The notes under the pieces: generated by a model
Told to the model about the DNA's origin: nothing
The model's input: the letters and a program-made list of their open reading frames with translations, nothing else
Databases searched by the model: none
Origin: Clostridiales bacterium
Lineage (GTDB): Bacteria; Bacillota; Clostridia; Oscillospirales; Acutalibacteraceae
DNA length: 7,827 nucleotides
Direction of reading: 5' to 3'
NCBI GenBank assembly: GCA_020860025.1
Contig: JAJBVC010000096.1
Coordinates: 1 to 7,827, forward strand
In this document: positions 7,150-7,827 of the stretch, piece by piece
How the letters are laid out: each line of letters starts with the position of its first letter
Numbering within the stretch: the stretch's first letter is position 1
Program-made: the position numbers and the translations under genes

Positions 7150-7827
7150 ATGAAAAAAATTGTTATAGGAATTTTAGCACACGTTGACTCGGGCAAAACA
7201 ACGCTTTCAGAGGCAATGCTGTATTTGTCGGGCAACATAAATAAACTCGGCAGAGTTGACCACCGTGATTCGTTTTTAGATACATTTTCGCTTGAACGTG
7301 ACCGTGGAATAACAATTTTTTCAAAACAGGCTATTTTGAATTATAACGATACGCAGTTTACACTGCTCGATACACCGGGACACGTTGACTTTTGCGCAGA
7401 AACGGAGCGTACGCTTCAGGTGCTTGATTATGCTGTTTTGGTAATAAGCGCAACAGACGGTATTCAAAGCCATACGCAAACATTATGGAAGCTGCTTGCA
7501 AAATACAATGTCCCCTGCTTCATTTTTATTAACAAAACAGATTTAGACGGCGTTGATAAAAATCATATTCTTTCCCACCTTAAATTAAAACTAAGCGACG
7601 GATGTATTGATTTCGGCTGTGACGACAAAGAAAAATTTTATGAGGATGCAGCACTTTGCGACGAAACGCTTTTAAACAAATTTTCAAATGAAAATATGCT
7701 TGAAAAATCCGATATTGCAAACGCTGTTAAAAGCAGAAAAATCTTTCCCTGTATGTTTGGTTCGGCACTGAAATTAACAGGTGTTAATGAATTTTTAAAA
7801 TGCCTTTACGATTACACTGAAATGCCG
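7150..7827 (+). CDS. TetM/EF-G-like translational GTPase, N-terminal part (runs off the window)
   Basis: An open frame of 226 codons reaches the window edge with no stop. The family (TetM, TetO, TetW and related) runs to about 640 residues, so roughly the first third is seen. It is the G domain of a ribosome-binding factor that hydrolyses GTP in the cytoplasm: G1 AHVDSGKT (10-17), switch I LERDRGITI (48-56), G3 DTPGH (74-78), G4 NKTD (128-131) and G5 GSA (204-206). Segments such as IGILAHVDSGKTTL and LSGNINKLGRVD follow TetM rather than EF-G. Canonical TetM-type members eject tetracycline from the ribosome, but many Clostridia carry chromosomal relatives with no shown resistance role, and the divergent switch I region here (HRDSFLDTFSLER) points to such a relative. 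The ATG at 7150 is chosen. An in-frame GTG at 7141 is possible, and GTGG ahead of the ATG is only a weak ribosome binding site. It has its own strong promoter. Confidence 0.88.
   Translation, partial: MKKIVIGILAHVDSGKTTLSEAMLYLSGNINKLGRVDHRDSFLDTFSLERDRGITIFSKQAILNYNDTQFTLLDTPGHVDFCAETERTLQVLDYAVLVISATDGIQSHTQTLWKLLAKYNVPCFIFINKTDLDGVDKNHILSHLKLKLSDGCIDFGCDDKEKFYEDAALCDETLLNKFSNENMLEKSDIANAVKSRKIFPCMFGSALKLTGVNEFLKCLYDYTEMP

Overview
This window looks like chromosomal DNA from a low-GC Gram-positive bacterium, most likely a gut-type Clostridia (Ruminococcus/Oscillospiraceae-like). The evidence is an AT-rich sequence, strong AGGAGG-type ribosome binding sites, consensus sigma-A-type promoter boxes, a RodA of clostridial character, plant-glycan-type glycosidases, and a chromosomal TetM-like translational GTPase. 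No tRNA, rRNA, CRISPR array, insertion sequence or phage gene is visible. The taxonomic call is inference.

Layout: (1) 54-1205 (+), a complete RodA/FtsW-family peptidoglycan glycosyltransferase. (2) 1270-3189 (+), a complete GH127 family enzyme (beta-L-arabinofuranosidase type) with its acid/base, nucleophile and zinc residues present. (3) 3198-3234, a strong stem-loop in the convergent gap that can serve as terminator for both strands. (4) 3307-5610 (-), a complete GH31 alpha-glycosidase. (5) 5607-6938 (-), a type B carboxylesterase whose stop overlaps the GH31 start (ATGA), so the two form an operon transcribed esterase first. (6) 6939-7149, a divergent intergenic region with back-to-back promoters whose -35 boxes overlap. 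(7) 7150-7827 (+), the N-terminal 226 codons of a TetM/EF-G-like GTPase that runs off the window.

How the genes fit together: the GH127, GH31 and esterase proteins all lack a visible signal peptide. They look like cytosolic enzymes that would finish degrading small, imported, possibly acylated plant-derived glycosides: the esterase removing acyl groups, GH31 an alpha-linked sugar, and GH127 a beta-L-arabinofuranose. That joint role is inference, since no transporter, regulator or sugar kinase lies in the window. RodA (cell shape and wall elongation) and the GTPase (ribosome-associated) look like unrelated flanking genes. I did not find a clearly new system. The items most worth checking are the glycosidase/esterase pairing, the short esterase, the divergent promoter and the non-canonical ribosomal-protection-type GTPase.
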